Notes: generated by a model not told the origin, from the sequence alone. A stretch of 10,201 bases of DNA from Prolixibacteraceae bacterium (GCA_018399395.1 JAGYOI010000027.1:1-10201), one strand, 5' to 3'. Positions 1 to 6,848 are shown, counted from the stretch's first letter. Made by a program: numbers and translations.

Positions 1-251
1 ACACAGGAATTGAAAAAGTAACAGTACAGAAAACTGTTGAGGCTTTTATGGACACTGTGAAAGATTCATTAGTTGACGGGAAAAACGTTTACCTTAGAGG
101 ATTTGGTAGTTTTATCGTAAAAGAAAGAGCTGAAAAAACAGCCCGTAACATTTCGAAGAACACTACAATAATTATTCCTGCACATTACATTCCATCGTTT
201 AAGCCTGCAAAAACATTTGTAAACGAAGTTAAAGACAACGTAAAAAAATAA
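1..251 (+). CDS. HU-family DNA-binding protein (5' end missing)
   Basis: This is a histone-like HU/IHF-family protein that binds and bends DNA in the nucleoid. The reading frame is open from the window edge (codons from position 3) to TAA at 249-251, giving 82 visible residues. An internal ATG at 48 is not the true start, because the residues before it (TGIEKVTVQKTVEAF) match the usual HU helix 1/2 region. About 13 N-terminal residues probably lie outside the window. Family hallmarks are the LRGFGSF turn and the IPAHYIPSFKPAK segment near the C-terminus. The DNA-binding arm reads ARNISKNTTIII, without the Asn-Pro found at the arm tip of classical HU. This arm form is, to my knowledge, common in Bacteroidota. 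A tiny basic gene follows 4 nt downstream, so the two are probably co-transcribed. Family assignment is firm; HU versus IHF-like naming is not resolvable. Confidence 0.93.
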   Translation, partial: TGIEKVTVQKTVEAFMDTVKDSLVDGKNVYLRGFGSFIVKERAEKTARNISKNTTIIIPAHYIPSFKPAKTFVNEVKDNVKK

Positions 252-255
252 GATT

Positions 256-348
256 ATGCCGAGCGGAAAAAAAAGAAAACGACATAAGATGGCTACGCAC
301 AAGCGTAAAAAAAGATTAAGAAAAAATCGTCATAAACACACGAAGTAG
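256..348 (+). CDS. 30-residue basic protein, AURKAIP1/COX24-like (probable small-subunit ribosomal protein)
   Basis: A 30-codon ORF runs from ATG at 256 to TAG at 346-348. It encodes MPSGKKRKRHKMATHKRKKR followed by LRKNRHKHTK. More than half of the residues are Lys, Arg or His, and it has no acidic residue. I recognise this as the short protein annotated in many Bacteroidota genomes as AURKAIP1/COX24 domain-containing. That domain is shared with mitochondrial small-subunit protein mS38 and mycobacterial bS22, so a structural role in the 30S subunit is likely. The gene starts 4 nt after the HU stop codon, which suggests one transcript. The chance of so long an uninterrupted basic repeat of codons in non-coding DNA is low, although A-rich sequence does favour Lys codons. 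The ribosomal role is inferred from family membership, not visible in the sequence. Confidence 0.82.
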   Translation: MPSGKKRKRHKMATHKRKKRLRKNRHKHTK

Positions 349-351
349 TCT

Positions 352-380
352 TTTTTAACAAGTCAGCTTATTGTTAAAAA
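352..380 (+). other. AT-rich hairpin just after the COX24-like gene
   Basis: TTTTTAACAA (352-361) and TTGTTAAAAA (371-380) are perfect 10-bp inverted arms around a 9-nt loop. The stem begins 3 nt after the TAG at 346-348. It has few G-C pairs and no U tract after the stem, so it is a weak terminator by itself. It may act with the second hairpin at 387-423. Confidence 0.45.
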
Positions 381-386
381 GAAATT

Positions 387-423
387 GATTAAACCTAAGT
401 TGCGATGCTTCTTAGGTTTAATC
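387..423 (+). terminator. Probable terminator of the HU/COX24-like unit
   Basis: GATTAAACCTAAG (387-399) pairs perfectly over 13 bp with CTTAGGTTTAATC (411-423), leaving an 11-nt loop. It is followed by CTTTATAAG, which is only a poor U tract. It lies between the basic small gene and rng, where a transcript end would be expected. It could instead be part of an RNA leader for rng if transcription reads through. Confidence 0.6.
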
Positions 424-446
424 CTTTATAAGAATAGAAGTTCTTT

Positions 447-455
447 TACATTTTG
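447..455 (+). promoter_or_regulatory. Weak -7-like box upstream of rng
   Basis: TACATTTTG resembles the Bacteroidota -7 element TAnnTTTG but has one extra base between TA and TTTG. It sits 29 nt ahead of the GTG start of rng. No convincing -33 TTTG was found, so this is only a candidate. Confidence 0.25.
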
Positions 456-484
456 TTATTAATTCTCCCTAAAAATTATTCAAT

Positions 485-2035
485 GTGAGTAACGAATTAT
501 TTATTGACGTTAGTCCCTCTGAAATAGTGATAGCACTAGTTGAAGATAAACGTTTAGTAGAATTGACCAGGGAGAAAAGTGGCACTAAGTTCACAGTGGG
601 TGATATTTACCTCGGAAAAGTAAAGAAAATAATGCCCGGACTTAATGCCGCATTTGTTGACGTGGGTTACGAGAAAGATGCCTTTTTGCATTATCTCGAT
701 ATGGGCCCACAGTTCGCTACTTTGAATAAGTTTGTGCAAAATGCTTTATCTCGAAAAGGTAAGTCACTTACTACAGCAAAGATGCATCCGGAACCCGATA
801 TCGATAAAAATGGTAAAGTTACACAGCAACTTCGATCGGGGCAGAATATAATGGTGCAAATAGCCAAAGAGCCTATTTCAACGAAAGGCCCGAGGCTTAC
901 TTCCGAATTGTCGATAGCTGGCAGGTACATGGTGCTTGTTCCTTTTGGAGACAAAGTTTCTGTTTCGCAAAAAATTACAACCGTTGAAGAACGAAACAGA
1001 TTGAAACGGCTTGTTCAAAGTATAAAACCACGTAATTACGGTGTTATTATCAGAACCGCTTCCCAAGGGAAAATGGTTGCTGATTTAGACCAGGAGTTAA
1101 AACGGTTGGTGAAAAAATGGGAATCGGTGTTGCCGAAATTGAAAAAAATGAGGCCGCCGTCTGTTGTGCTCGGGGAATTGAGCCGAACCACAGCATTATT
1201 GCGCGATATATATAATCCCGATTTTAGCAACATATACATTAACGATTTAGCGGTGTATGAAGAAGTAAGTGAATACATCGAAAATATTGCTCCTGAGAAA
1301 AAGAAAACCGTAAAATTATATGACAAGAAAGCTCCGATGTTCGACGCTTTTGGAATCGACAAACAGGTTAAAGCCTTATTTGGTAAAACTGTTACATTCA
1401 AAAGTGGAGCATATATTATTATCGAACACACCGAGGCTTTTCATGTAATTGATGTGAATAGCGGTAACCGTGCAAAGGCCGCTAATAACCAGGAAACAAA
1501 TGCTCTTGAGGTCAATTTGGCTGCGTGCGAAGAAGTTGCACGGCAGTTGCGTTTAAGGGACATGGGCGGTATTATCGTCATCGATTTTATCGATATGCAC
1601 GATACAGAAAACCGACAGAAAGTTTACCAACGGATGAAAGAGGTTATGGACGCCGACCGAACCAAGCATCACATCCTTCCACTAAGTAAATTTTGTTTGA
1701 TGCAAATTACAAGGCAGCGTGTTCGTCCCGAACAAAATATCGACACCGCCGAGGTGTGTCCGGCTTGTAAAGGGACTGGCAAAGTTACCCCCACCATTTT
1801 ATTTGCTGACGAAATTGCCAGCAAGGTCGATTATATTTTTTCAGATCTGGACCATAAGAAAATTGAAATCCAGGTTCACCCATATGTTGAAGCATATCTG
1901 AAAAAAGGTTTTTTCTCGATCGCAAGAAAGTGGAGGTGGAAGTATATGAAAAAAATTGATGTCGTTGGAATTGATAATGCAGGGCTTCTTGAAGCCCGGT
2001 TTTTCAACGAAGCAATGGAAGAAATAATTTTCTAA
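485..2035 (+). CDS. rng: Ribonuclease G (Rne/Rng family endoribonuclease)
   Basis: This is a cytoplasmic single-strand endoribonuclease of the RNase E/G family, used in rRNA 5'-end maturation and mRNA decay. The 516-residue length suits RNase G or a catalytic-core-only RNase E; there is no long disordered C-terminal scaffold. An S1 RNA-binding domain spans roughly residues 36-140 (YLGKVKKIMPGLNAAFVDVG) and carries an insert around 75-115. Arg190-Thr191 (IIRTAS) match the 5'-monophosphate sensor of RNase E. Asp323 (HVIDVNSG) and Asp367 (IVIDFIDM) match the two metal-binding catalytic aspartates. Cys425 and Cys428 (CPACKGTG) form the zinc-link motif. The start is GTG at 485, because the ATG at 483 is followed at once by TGA and the next in-frame Met lies inside the S1 domain. 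rng appears separate from the HU unit, though tandem hairpins in the 136-nt spacer leave room for leader control. Confidence 0.96.
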   Translation: MSNELFIDVSPSEIVIALVEDKRLVELTREKSGTKFTVGDIYLGKVKKIMPGLNAAFVDVGYEKDAFLHYLDMGPQFATLNKFVQNALSRKGKSLTTAKMHPEPDIDKNGKVTQQLRSGQNIMVQIAKEPISTKGPRLTSELSIAGRYMVLVPFGDKVSVSQKITTVEERNRLKRLVQSIKPRNYGVIIRTASQGKMVADLDQELKRLVKKWESVLPKLKKMRPPSVVLGELSRTTALLRDIYNPDFSNIYINDLAVYEEVSEYIENIAPEKKKTVKLYDKKAPMFDAFGIDKQVKALFGKTVTFKSGAYIIIEHTEAFHVIDVNSGNRAKAANNQETNALEVNLAACEEVARQLRLRDMGGIIVIDFIDMHDTENRQKVYQRMKEVMDADRTKHHILPLSKFCLMQITRQRVRPEQNIDTAEVCPACKGTGKVTPTILFADEIASKVDYIFSDLDHKKIEIQVHPYVEAYLKKGFFSIARKWRWKYMKKIDVVGIDNAGLLEARFFNEAMEEIIF

Positions 2036-2064
2036 AAAAAGGTTAATCTTCCCAAAAAAATTAT

Positions 2065-2090
2065 AAACCCTGCTTCGGCGGGGTTTTTTT
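2065..2090 (+). terminator. Rho-independent terminator of rng with TTCG tetraloop
   Basis: AAACCCTGC (2065-2073) pairs with GCGGGGTTT (2078-2086), with one T-G wobble, around a TTCG loop. The closing C-G pair makes this the very stable C(UUCG)G tetraloop in RNA. The right arm runs directly into an unbroken T tract ending at 2090. It starts 29 nt after the rng stop codon. Confidence 0.93.
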
Positions 2091-2127
2091 GTGACTAATA
2101 TCACCGTCTGATAAAACTCTTACAACC

Positions 2128-2135
2128 TATTTTTG
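2128..2135 (+). promoter_or_regulatory. Candidate -7 promoter box for dsbD
   Basis: TATTTTTG is an exact match to the Bacteroidota -7 consensus TAnnTTTG, 53 nt ahead of the dsbD start. No clear -33 TTTG lies 19-21 nt upstream, so support rests on the -7 element and position. An inverted repeat begins on the last base of the box. Confidence 0.5.
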
Positions 2136-2154
2136 TTACTTCAATTATAGTAAC
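2135..2154. promoter_or_regulatory. Inverted repeat at the dsbD transcription start region (possible operator)
   Basis: GTTACT (2135-2140) and AGTAAC (2149-2154) are exact inverted 6-bp arms with an 8-nt AT-only-but-one spacer. Further T and A runs flank the arms. The repeat overlaps the probable transcription start just after the -7 box, the classic place for a repressor site. Six-base arms can arise by chance in AT-rich DNA, so this is tentative. Confidence 0.35.
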
Positions 2155-2188
2155 GCAAAAGCACAATACTTATAAAATCATACAGGTT

Positions 2189-4135
2189 ATGAGACATACC
2201 ATTATTTTTTTACTTTCTTTTTTATTTATTTCCCAGGTTGCCGTGGGGCAGCTAACAAACCCTGTTTCCTGGTCATTTGATCATAAAGAAGTTTCAGAAA
2301 ATTCATACGAATTATATTTCGATGCCACCATTGAAGATGGCTGGCACCTATATTCTGATAAAATCCCTGAAGGCGGCCCTATTGCTACTTCGGTACAGTT
2401 TGAAAACACCCCCGATATCAAGGTGGTTAAAGAATTTACCCCGACACGGGAGGCCACAAAGGTTTTTGATCCTACTTTTAATATGGATCTTGAGTATTTC
2501 GGCGGAGAAGTGCGGTTTATGATGAAAATTGAAGCTGACCCGGCTGTTGTTGGTGAGCTCGCAGGGTTTGTAGAATACATGAGCTGCGACGATGAAAGTT
2601 GTACGCCTCCGGCTGTAACCGATTTTGTTTTCAACCTGGGTAATACCGATAACACTGAAGAAATAACGGAAGATATATCAGTAGCTACTGAAAATGATTC
2701 ACAATCAAGCGAATCTCGTAGTATATGGATTTTTCTGATCGTGGCCTTTGTGGCAGGTTTAGCCGCCATTTTAACACCCTGCGTTTTCCCGATGATACCG
2801 ATGACGGTATCATTTTTTATGCGCGGAGGTGATAACCGGCGTTCGGCCATAAAAACGGCTTTGGTGTTTGGTGCATCAATTGTTTTGATTTACACCTTGC
2901 TGGGCGCTTTATTTTCGGTTGGTGTTTTTGGCCCTAATGTTGGTAGCATTCTCAGTACACACTGGATTCCCAATACAATATTCTTCGTGCTGTTTTTCTT
3001 GTTCGCTCTTTCATTTTTCGGGCTTTTCGAAATTGTATTACCCAGTGGATTGGTAAATAAAACCGATTCGAAAGTTGACCAGGGCGGTATGGTTGGTGCA
3101 TTTTTTATGGCATTAACTACTGTTATTGTGTCCTTTTCGTGTACCGGACCATTCATCGGGTATTTAATTGTAGAAGCGGTTCAAGGTGGCGGGCTTCGCC
3201 CAATGTTGGGTATGTTTGCCTTTGGTGTTGCTTTTGCTACCCCATTCACATTGCTGGCCATATTCCCTTCGGCATTGAAGAAAATGCCTAAATCGGGCGG
3301 ATGGCTCAATTCAGTTAAAGTTGTTTTCGCTTTTATTTTGTTGGCCTTTGGGTTAAAGTTTTTAAGCAATATCGACCAGGTTTATGGTTTCAACTTGCTT
3401 AGCCGTAACCTTTACCTGTCAATATGGATCGTGATATTTACATTAATGGGTGTTTACCTGCTTGGCAAAATAAAATTCTCACACGATAGCGAAATTAAAC
3501 ATCTTAGCGTAGGCCGGTTCCTTTTATCATTGGTTTCGTTTGTATTTGCGCTTTACTTGTTTACCGGATTGCTCGGTGCACCGCTGAAACCTATTTCATC
3601 ACTATTGCCACCACCATCGGCCAACCATACTGTAATGGCTACATCAGGACAGGGGCAAGTTGCTAGTGATAGTGCGCCTGAATGTGGCCCGGCAAAATAT
3701 GCCGATAAATTGCACCTGCCACATAACCTTAACGGATATTTTGATTTAGAACAAGGTTTGGCGTGTGCCGAAGAACAAAATAAGCCCGCATTTGTAGTAT
3801 TTAAAGGTCACGCCTGTGCCAATTGTAAAAAAATGGAGAACACGGTTTGGGACCAGCCCGAAGTGTTGCAAACTTTATCTGAAGATTATGTGGTAATTGC
3901 CTTATATACCGACGACAGGACTAAATTGCCCGAGAGTGAATGGGAAACCTCTGAAATTGATGGTAAAACATTGAAGACTATGGGGCGCCTGAATTTAGAT
4001 ATTCTAATGTCGGATTATGAAAAAAATTCGATACCCTACCATGTTATCATCGAACCCGATGGTACAAAACATGAAATGGGTGTAACATACGAAGATGATG
4101 TATTTGTATCATTCCTGACTAAAGGAATTGACTGA
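2189..4135 (+). CDS. dsbD: Thiol:disulfide interchange protein DsbD (three-module)
   Basis: DsbD moves electrons from cytoplasmic thioredoxin across the inner membrane to periplasmic thiol proteins. All three classical modules are present in one 648-residue chain. A signal peptide covers about residues 1-20 (hydrophobic core, then AVGQ). The periplasmic alpha domain ends with Cys133 and Cys138 (MSCDDESCTPP). A membrane domain of about eight helices (residues 178-480) carries the redox cysteines Cys198 (TPCVFPMIP) and Cys318 (FSCTGPF). The C-terminal thioredoxin-fold gamma domain has the CxxC pair Cys543/Cys546 (GHACANCKKM). Two more cysteines, Cys499 and Cys526, lie at the start of the gamma region; their role is unclear. 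The gene stands alone between the rng terminator and the shared terminator with map. A CcdA-thioredoxin fusion used for cytochrome c maturation is the main alternative name, but the alpha domain favours DsbD. Confidence 0.95.
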   Translation: MRHTIIFLLSFLFISQVAVGQLTNPVSWSFDHKEVSENSYELYFDATIEDGWHLYSDKIPEGGPIATSVQFENTPDIKVVKEFTPTREATKVFDPTFNMDLEYFGGEVRFMMKIEADPAVVGELAGFVEYMSCDDESCTPPAVTDFVFNLGNTDNTEEITEDISVATENDSQSSESRSIWIFLIVAFVAGLAAILTPCVFPMIPMTVSFFMRGGDNRRSAIKTALVFGASIVLIYTLLGALFSVGVFGPNVGSILSTHWIPNTIFFVLFFLFALSFFGLFEIVLPSGLVNKTDSKVDQGGMVGAFFMALTTVIVSFSCTGPFIGYLIVEAVQGGGLRPMLGMFAFGVAFATPFTLLAIFPSALKKMPKSGGWLNSVKVVFAFILLAFGLKFLSNIDQVYGFNLLSRNLYLSIWIVIFTLMGVYLLGKIKFSHDSEIKHLSVGRFLLSLVSFVFALYLFTGLLGAPLKPISSLLPPPSANHTVMATSGQGQVASDSAPECGPAKYADKLHLPHNLNGYFDLEQGLACAEEQNKPAFVVFKGHACANCKKMENTVWDQPEVLQTLSEDYVVIALYTDDRTKLPESEWETSEIDGKTLKTMGRLNLDILMSDYEKNSIPYHVIIEPDGTKHEMGVTYEDDVFVSFLTKGID

Positions 4136-4148
4136 GAATAACGATTGT

Positions 4149-4189
4149 AAAAAAACGGATGCCGTAAATGAAACAGCATCCGTTTTTTT
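4149..4189. terminator. Bidirectional terminator between dsbD and map
   Basis: The arms 4149-4162 (seven A then CGGATGC) and 4176-4189 (GCATCCG then seven T) are perfect 14-bp inverted repeats with a 13-nt loop. A G-C-rich stem base followed by a T tract is present on both strands. It starts 13 nt after the dsbD stop and ends 12 nt short of the map stop, so it can end both convergent transcripts. Confidence 0.93.
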
Positions 4190-4201
4190 GCAAATAAATT
4201 T

Positions 4202-4969
4202 TCAGTATTCGCCGCTAACATCGGTAAGCACATCAACACCAGCATCGGTAACCAGTAGTGTGTGTTCGTATTGTGCCGATAGTTTGCCATCGATAGTGCG
4301 GGCTGTCCAGCCATCGTGCTTGTCAACTTTTGCACGTGATTTTCCCTGGTTTATCATGGGTTCAATGGTAAATGTCATGCCCGGTTGCATCGTTGGCCCC
4401 GAATTTTTTCGGGCGATATGCTCTACCTGTGGTTCTTCATGAAAATCGCAGCCAACACCATGTCCGCAAAATTCGTAAACCACTGAATAACCTTTGGCTT
4501 TAGCGTATCGTGAGATTGCAAAACCAATATTTCCGAACTTATTGCCGGGCTTTACCTGCTGAATTCCTAAATTCAGGCAGTGGTATGTATCGTCAATTAA
4601 TTTTTGGGTTTTTTCGGGAATATCGCCAATCCAGTACATTTTACTGGTGTCGCCATAATATCCGTCAAGTATGGTGGTAACGTCAATATTGAAAATGTCG
4701 CCTTCTTTGAGTATCGTGTCGGTAGAAGGTATACCGTGGCAAATTACTTCGTTTAGGGATATGCACGATGATTTAGGGAAACCATGGTATCCAAGTGTTG
4801 CGGGAACGGCCCCATGGTCGCGTATGTATTCTTCAATAATGTTGTCGAGATATTCAGTTGATACGCCTTCTTTGATATAGCCTTTTATCATTTGTAGTAC
4901 GTTTCCGGCTAACTGGCTGCTTTTTCTGATGCCTTCGATTTGCTCGGGCGTCTTAATTAATATGCTCAT
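4202..4969 (-). CDS. map: Methionine aminopeptidase, type I
   Basis: This cytoplasmic metalloprotease removes the initiator methionine from new proteins. The 255-residue length and lack of an N-terminal extension fit bacterial type I (type Ia) enzymes. All five metal ligands of the pita-bread fold are visible: Asp96 (FNIDVT), Asp107 (YYGDTS), His170 (CGHGVG), Glu203 (FTIEPM) and Glu235 (YEHTLL). The substrate-contacting His78 (ICHGIP) is also in place. These positions fall within one residue of those in the E. coli enzyme. The ATG at 4967-4969 gives the standard N-terminus (MSILIKTPEQIEGIRKS). In many bacteria map sits in the ribosomal protein cluster with secY; here it is a single gene convergent with dsbD and divergent from the thioesterase. 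This may be a second map copy or simply a relocated one; the window cannot tell. Confidence 0.97.
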   Translation of the reverse strand: MSILIKTPEQIEGIRKSSQLAGNVLQMIKGYIKEGVSTEYLDNIIEEYIRDHGAVPATLGYHGFPKSSCISLNEVICHGIPSTDTILKEGDIFNIDVTTILDGYYGDTSKMYWIGDIPEKTQKLIDDTYHCLNLGIQQVKPGNKFGNIGFAISRYAKAKGYSVVYEFCGHGVGCDFHEEPQVEHIARKNSGPTMQPGMTFTIEPMINQGKSRAKVDKHDGWTARTIDGKLSAQYEHTLLVTDAGVDVLTDVSGEY

Positions 4970-4985
4970 GTGCGTGAAATTTTTA

Positions 4986-5016
4986 CAAAAATGCGCATTA
5001 AAGGCGGCATTTCAAA
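4986..5016 (-). promoter_or_regulatory. Candidate promoter for map
   Basis: On the minus strand, TTTG (5016-5013) is followed after a 19-nt spacer by CATTTTTG (4993-4986), one mismatch from the -7 consensus TAnnTTTG. The spacing is right for the Bacteroidota sigma factor. Transcription would begin about 10 nt before the map ATG, giving a very short leader. Confidence 0.45.
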
Positions 5017-5026
5017 ATTGCATTTT

Positions 5027-5034
5027 TAATTTTG
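5027..5034 (+). promoter_or_regulatory. Candidate -7 promoter box for the acyl-ACP thioesterase gene
   Basis: TAATTTTG matches TAnnTTTG exactly, with its end 24 nt ahead of the ATG at 5059. No good -33 element was seen at the expected distance. With the map promoter it forms a compact divergent control region of 89 nt. Confidence 0.5.
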
Positions 5035-5058
5035 TAGCAACCTTAATAATAAAATCGC

Positions 5059-5820
5059 ATGACTTTTGATATTTTACCCGGGGCTCCTCTCATATATTCC
5101 GAAGATTTCAGCATCCGTTCGTATCATGTTGATGTAAACCGTAAACTGACACTTCCGAAGCTTTGTAGCTTTTTTCAGGAAATTGCCGGTAACCATACGG
5201 TGGCCTGTGGTGTAGGGTGGGATGTACTACAACGTGAAAATGTTTTTTGGGTTTTATCCCGTTTAAAAATTGATGTAAATAAATATCCTGAATGGCGTGA
5301 TAAAATAACCATACGGACATGGTCAAACGGTTTAGTAGGTTTGATGGCTGTAAGGCATTTTCAGGTATTAGATGAAAGCGGGAATGTGCTAATAACAGCA
5401 ATTAGCTTGTGGTTGATGGTGAATACCGAAACCCGCCGCTTAGTGAGAGCCGATGATTTTATGCGCGAATTTCCTGTAAATACCAAACGCTTATACGATG
5501 AAAATCCTGGAAAAATTAAAGCATTGAAAGAGCCGGTTTCCTTTGAGCCAGTGCGTGTGTCGTTTACCGAAACTGACATGAACCGGCATATGAACAATGT
5601 GAGTTATATCGAACGCATTATCAATTCGTATGGATACGATTTTCTGCTTGAAAAAAGCATAAAGCATTTTGAAATTAATTTTTTAAAAGAAGCTGTTCCC
5701 GGGGATATGCTCAAAGTTCAAAAACAAAGCGTTGAAAATGAAATATATCTGAATAGCATTGTAAGGGGTGATGATGACGCTGAGATGGTTCGTACACTAA
5801 TTGAATGGGATAATATTTAA
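5059..5820 (+). CDS. Acyl-ACP thioesterase (FatA/FatB-like, double hot-dog)
   Basis: The product probably hydrolyses acyl-acyl carrier protein to release free fatty acid in the cytoplasm. The 253 residues make two tandem hot-dog domains, about 10-130 and 155-250, as in bacterial members of the plant FatA/FatB family. The second domain holds the signature TDMNRHMNNVSYIERI, in which Asp173, Asn175 and His177 match the catalytic Asp-Asn-His set of plant FatB. Glu211 (KEAVPGD) lies 34 residues after the His, the same spacing as the fourth catalytic residue proposed for FatB. The first domain has the EIAGNHTVACGVGW helix and VLSRLKIDV strand typical of the family. There is no signal or transit peptide. 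It is a single-gene unit divergent from map and convergent with miaA. Chain-length preference cannot be read from the sequence. Confidence 0.88.
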   Translation: MTFDILPGAPLIYSEDFSIRSYHVDVNRKLTLPKLCSFFQEIAGNHTVACGVGWDVLQRENVFWVLSRLKIDVNKYPEWRDKITIRTWSNGLVGLMAVRHFQVLDESGNVLITAISLWLMVNTETRRLVRADDFMREFPVNTKRLYDENPGKIKALKEPVSFEPVRVSFTETDMNRHMNNVSYIERIINSYGYDFLLEKSIKHFEINFLKEAVPGDMLKVQKQSVENEIYLNSIVRGDDDAEMVRTLIEWDNI

Positions 5821-5859
5821 CGCTAACCCGAAATATTTTCAGCTTTTTTGTATGGGGGG

Positions 5860-6777
5860 TTACTTGTTGAACCATTCAATAATTTTATCCACCTTTTCGT
5901 GCGTAGGCATATATCCATCGAGCCATTTGATATCAAAACCCTGTTTCTCCATCCTTCTGAACCAGGTCATTTGTCGTTTGCTAAATTGATGGATGGCTGT
6001 TTCGAGTTGGTTGAACATTTCGTCGTAGCTGAGTTTGCCGGTTAAGTATAGCGTAATAAATTTATATTCGAGTCCATAGTAAATAAGGTTTTCAGGGGTG
6101 AGCCCTTTGTTTAAAAGGTTTTCAACCTCTTCAACCATGCCTTCATTTAGTCGGGCTTTTAAACGTTCGGTTATTCTTCGCCTTCGTGAATTACGGTCGA
6201 ATTTTACCCCTACAATCAGGCTGTTAATTTCGGGGAAATAAGTGTCGGTTTCAGGATGATTGGCATAGTACTCTTCAATTTCAATGGCCCTGACTGCTCT
6301 TTTGCGGGTGTCAACATCGCTGGTGTTGTGCAGTGTTTTGTATTTTTTAAGAATTTCAGCTAGTTCTTCAAGCGATTTATCTGAAAGTTCAACGCGAAGC
6401 TTTTCGTTTACCGGAACCTGTATCAGTTTGTAACCTTTTAGTATTGCCTCAAGATAAAGCCCACTACCACCACACATGATAGGCATTCTGTTTCGGGCAG
6501 CAATATCGTCGAAAACGCGGATAAAATCACGCTGGTATTCAAAAACATTATACTGGTAACCGGCATCAGCAATATCGACCAGGTGATAAGGAACGGTTGT
6601 TTCGTTAATGGTATAGTCGTCAATATCTTTTCCGGTACCTATATCCATGCCCCGGTATATTTGCCGCGAGTCGGCCGAAATAATTTCACCGTTTACTTTT
6701 AATGCCAGATGGCTGGCTACCGATGTTTTACCGGAGGCTGTAGCACCAAGAATTGTTATGAGGTTATATGGGGCCAT
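5860..6777 (-). CDS. miaA: tRNA dimethylallyltransferase (tRNA A37 isopentenyltransferase)
   Basis: MiaA transfers a dimethylallyl group from DMAPP to N6 of A37 in tRNAs reading UNN codons, which strengthens codon-anticodon pairing. The 305-residue length is normal. The P-loop GATASGKT lies at residues 11-18. The DSRQIYRGMDIGTGK block begins at Asp36, the likely general base, and contains the tRNA- and DMAPP-binding residues. YHLVD and GGSGLYL follow at about 64-68 and 103-109. The C-terminal FSKRQMTWFRR motif is also typical. The ATG at 6775-6777 places the P-loop at the expected distance from the N-terminus. It is a single gene in divergent orientation to the YIP1-like/smpB unit. Its leader has a hairpin close to the start codon. 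Confidence 0.97.
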   Translation of the reverse strand: MAPYNLITILGATASGKTSVASHLALKVNGEIISADSRQIYRGMDIGTGKDIDDYTINETTVPYHLVDIADAGYQYNVFEYQRDFIRVFDDIAARNRMPIMCGGSGLYLEAILKGYKLIQVPVNEKLRVELSDKSLEELAEILKKYKTLHNTSDVDTRKRAVRAIEIEEYYANHPETDTYFPEINSLIVGVKFDRNSRRRRITERLKARLNEGMVEEVENLLNKGLTPENLIYYGLEYKFITLYLTGKLSYDEMFNQLETAIHQFSKRQMTWFRRMEKQGFDIKWLDGYMPTHEKVDKIIEWFNK

Positions 6778-6786
6778 ATTCTTTTG

Positions 6787-6811
6787 TGATATTTATGCTT
6801 AAAAAATATCA
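6787..6811. repeat. Inverted repeat in the miaA leader
   Basis: TGATATTT (6787-6794) and AAATATCA (6804-6811) are exact 8-bp inverted arms around a 9-nt loop. The stem ends 9 nt before the miaA ATG and downstream of its candidate -7 box, so it would form in the miaA mRNA leader or serve as an operator. Confidence 0.4.
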
Positions 6812-6828
6812 TGTTCGTTTCATTTCTA

Positions 6829-6836
6829 CAAAACTA
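6829..6836 (-). promoter_or_regulatory. Candidate -7 promoter box for miaA
   Basis: On the minus strand this reads TAGTTTTG, an exact TAnnTTTG match. A GTTT (6859-6856) sits at a 19-nt spacing where a -33 TTTG is expected, so the upstream half is imperfect. The transcript leader would be about 45 nt. Confidence 0.5.
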
Positions 6837-6839
6837 ATG

Positions 6840-6847
6840 TATTTTTG
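6840..6847 (+). promoter_or_regulatory. Candidate -7 promoter box for the YIP1-like/smpB unit
   Basis: TATTTTTG matches TAnnTTTG exactly and sits 3 bp from the opposing miaA box. GTTT (6817-6820) lies 19 nt upstream as an imperfect -33 element, mirroring the miaA side. Confidence 0.5.
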
Positions 6848-6848
6848 T

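Noticed and set aside
483..488. ATG at 483 as the start of rng
   Set aside because: It is followed directly by TGA in its own frame. The real frame begins with the overlapping GTG at 485.
1036..1431. 131-codon open frame on the minus strand within rng
   Set aside because: It is antisense to conserved RNase G coding sequence and has no recognisable protein features.
2281..2850. 189-codon open frame on the minus strand
   Set aside because: It lies wholly inside dsbD, whose protein is clearly recognisable, and its translation has no domain-like pattern. It is an antisense shadow.
4128..4442. 104-codon plus-strand frame overlapping the end of dsbD and map
   Set aside because: It runs through the bidirectional terminator and antisense to the conserved metal-ligand region of map.
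5824..5862. TAACCC/GGGTTA inverted repeat between the thioesterase gene and miaA as a terminator
   Set aside because: The arms are only 6 bp with a 27-nt loop, the right arm overlaps the miaA stop codon, and no T tract follows the stem. The 39-nt gap otherwise shows no clear signal.
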